Positions 63,641 to 64,000 of a DNA stretch of 64,000 nt are shown piece by piece. The notes under the pieces were generated by a model. That model worked only from the letters and a program-made list of their open reading frames with translations, was not told where the DNA came from and made no database searches. This stretch comes from Paraburkholderia sprentiae WSM5005 (lineage in GTDB: Bacteria; Pseudomonadota; Gammaproteobacteria; Burkholderiales; Burkholderiaceae): contig NZ_CP017562.2 of the NCBI RefSeq assembly GCF_001865575.2, forward strand, positions 310,001 through 374,000. The letters are read 5' to 3'. How positions within the stretch are numbered: position 1 is the stretch's first letter; each line of letters begins with the position of its first letter. Both the position numbers and the translations under genes were made by a program.

Positions 63641-64000
63641 ATGTCACGATCCATTTCGCAGCGCGCATTCATGGTGTTCGGTGGTTTGGCCTTAGCGGGT
63701 ACGCTCACGTTGGCGCAAGCGGCGCCGGTCTCATTCGAGGTACCGTTGACGGGCGCCCAACAGGTTCCGCCGGTGCAGACGCCAGGCAGCGGCAGCGCCA
63801 AGCTAACGTACGACTCCGGCACGCGGGTCGTCACGTGGAACATCAGCTTCAGCGGATTGACGAGTCCGGTCACGATGGCGCATTTCCACGGGCCCGCCCC
63901 GGCCGGTAAAAACGCCGGCGTAAAGGTCTGGCTCTCGCAGAAAGGCAAGACGGAGGTGACGAGCCCGATCAGCGGTCAGGCCACGTTATCTGCGGACGAC
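63641..64000 (+). CDS. CHRD-domain secreted protein (3' end off window)
   Basis: The first 120 residues of an exported protein. The signal peptide is MVFGGLALAGTLTLAQAAPV in context (cut after QAA), from ATG 63641 with AGGAG upstream. A CHRD domain follows: FEVPLTGAQQVPPVQTPGSG, with SAKLTYD, TWNISFSGL and MAHFHGPA. CHRD domains are beta-sandwich repeats of unknown function in periplasmic or surface proteins. The stop lies beyond the window. Confidence 0.85.
   Translation, partial: MSRSISQRAFMVFGGLALAGTLTLAQAAPVSFEVPLTGAQQVPPVQTPGSGSAKLTYDSGTRVVTWNISFSGLTSPVTMAHFHGPAPAGKNAGVKVWLSQKGKTEVTSPISGQATLSADD

Overview
The window looks like a chromosomal segment of a Burkholderiales bacterium, most likely Paraburkholderia or Burkholderia. 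This rests on the very high GC and strong GC3 bias, a DUF4148 secreted protein, a Burkholderia-type general porin, a monomeric NADP isocitrate dehydrogenase, many LysR/GntR/TetR-type regulators and transporters of sugar acids and carboxylates. No tRNA, rRNA, CRISPR array or intact insertion sequence was seen.

Layout. (1) 1-5307: a sigma54-controlled peptide export/signalling locus. It contains the 3' end of a bacteriocin-type ABC exporter, a sigma54 activator translationally coupled to it, a PP2C phosphatase, a short double-glycine leader peptide gene, an LRAT-fold protein and a small unknown protein. Two good -24/-12 promoters face outward from one intergenic region. (2) 5312-9334: an AmpR-like LysR regulator, a DUF4126 membrane protein, a squalene/phytoene synthase, small secreted proteins and a highly structured 3' untranslated region. 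(3) 9400-20570: a plastic accessory stretch with gene remnants (a fused SDR/LysR deletion scar and an aldehyde dehydrogenase tail) and regulator/enzyme pairs (HxlR/oxidoreductase, MerR/methyltransferase, TetR/GST, AraC/di-iron enzyme/OsmC). It also holds about 1 kb with no recognisable gene. (4) 20575-24971: a four-gene set made of a TPR membrane protein, a GH108 muramidase, a 3-TM holin and a phospholipase C-like phosphoesterase without a signal peptide. It resembles a type 10 (holin/endolysin) secretion cassette. (5) 25258-33663: a NitT/TauT-type ABC transporter facing a mirrored pair of TctD/TctE-like two-component systems, with a second copy of the binding protein lodged between the two kinases. 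(6) 33646-43469: LacI/MFS, monomeric icd, and LysR/citrate-type transporter/AtuA-family genes. (7) 43527-47452: a glucarate utilisation unit (FadR-type regulator, gudP-like transporter, gudD), followed by a GH3 lipoprotein and a PpiC foldase whose upstream region carries the same 9-mer found in front of the transporter. (8) 51146-64000: DHA2 efflux pump, porin, dienelactone hydrolase, M20 amidohydrolase, ogt, an LRR-protein kinase coupled to a sugar-binding protein, atoE, ilvD and the start of a CHRD-domain protein.

The two most promising uncharacterised systems are the sigma54/double-glycine peptide locus and the GH108-holin-phospholipase cassette. All calls come from reading the sequence; no database search was possible.
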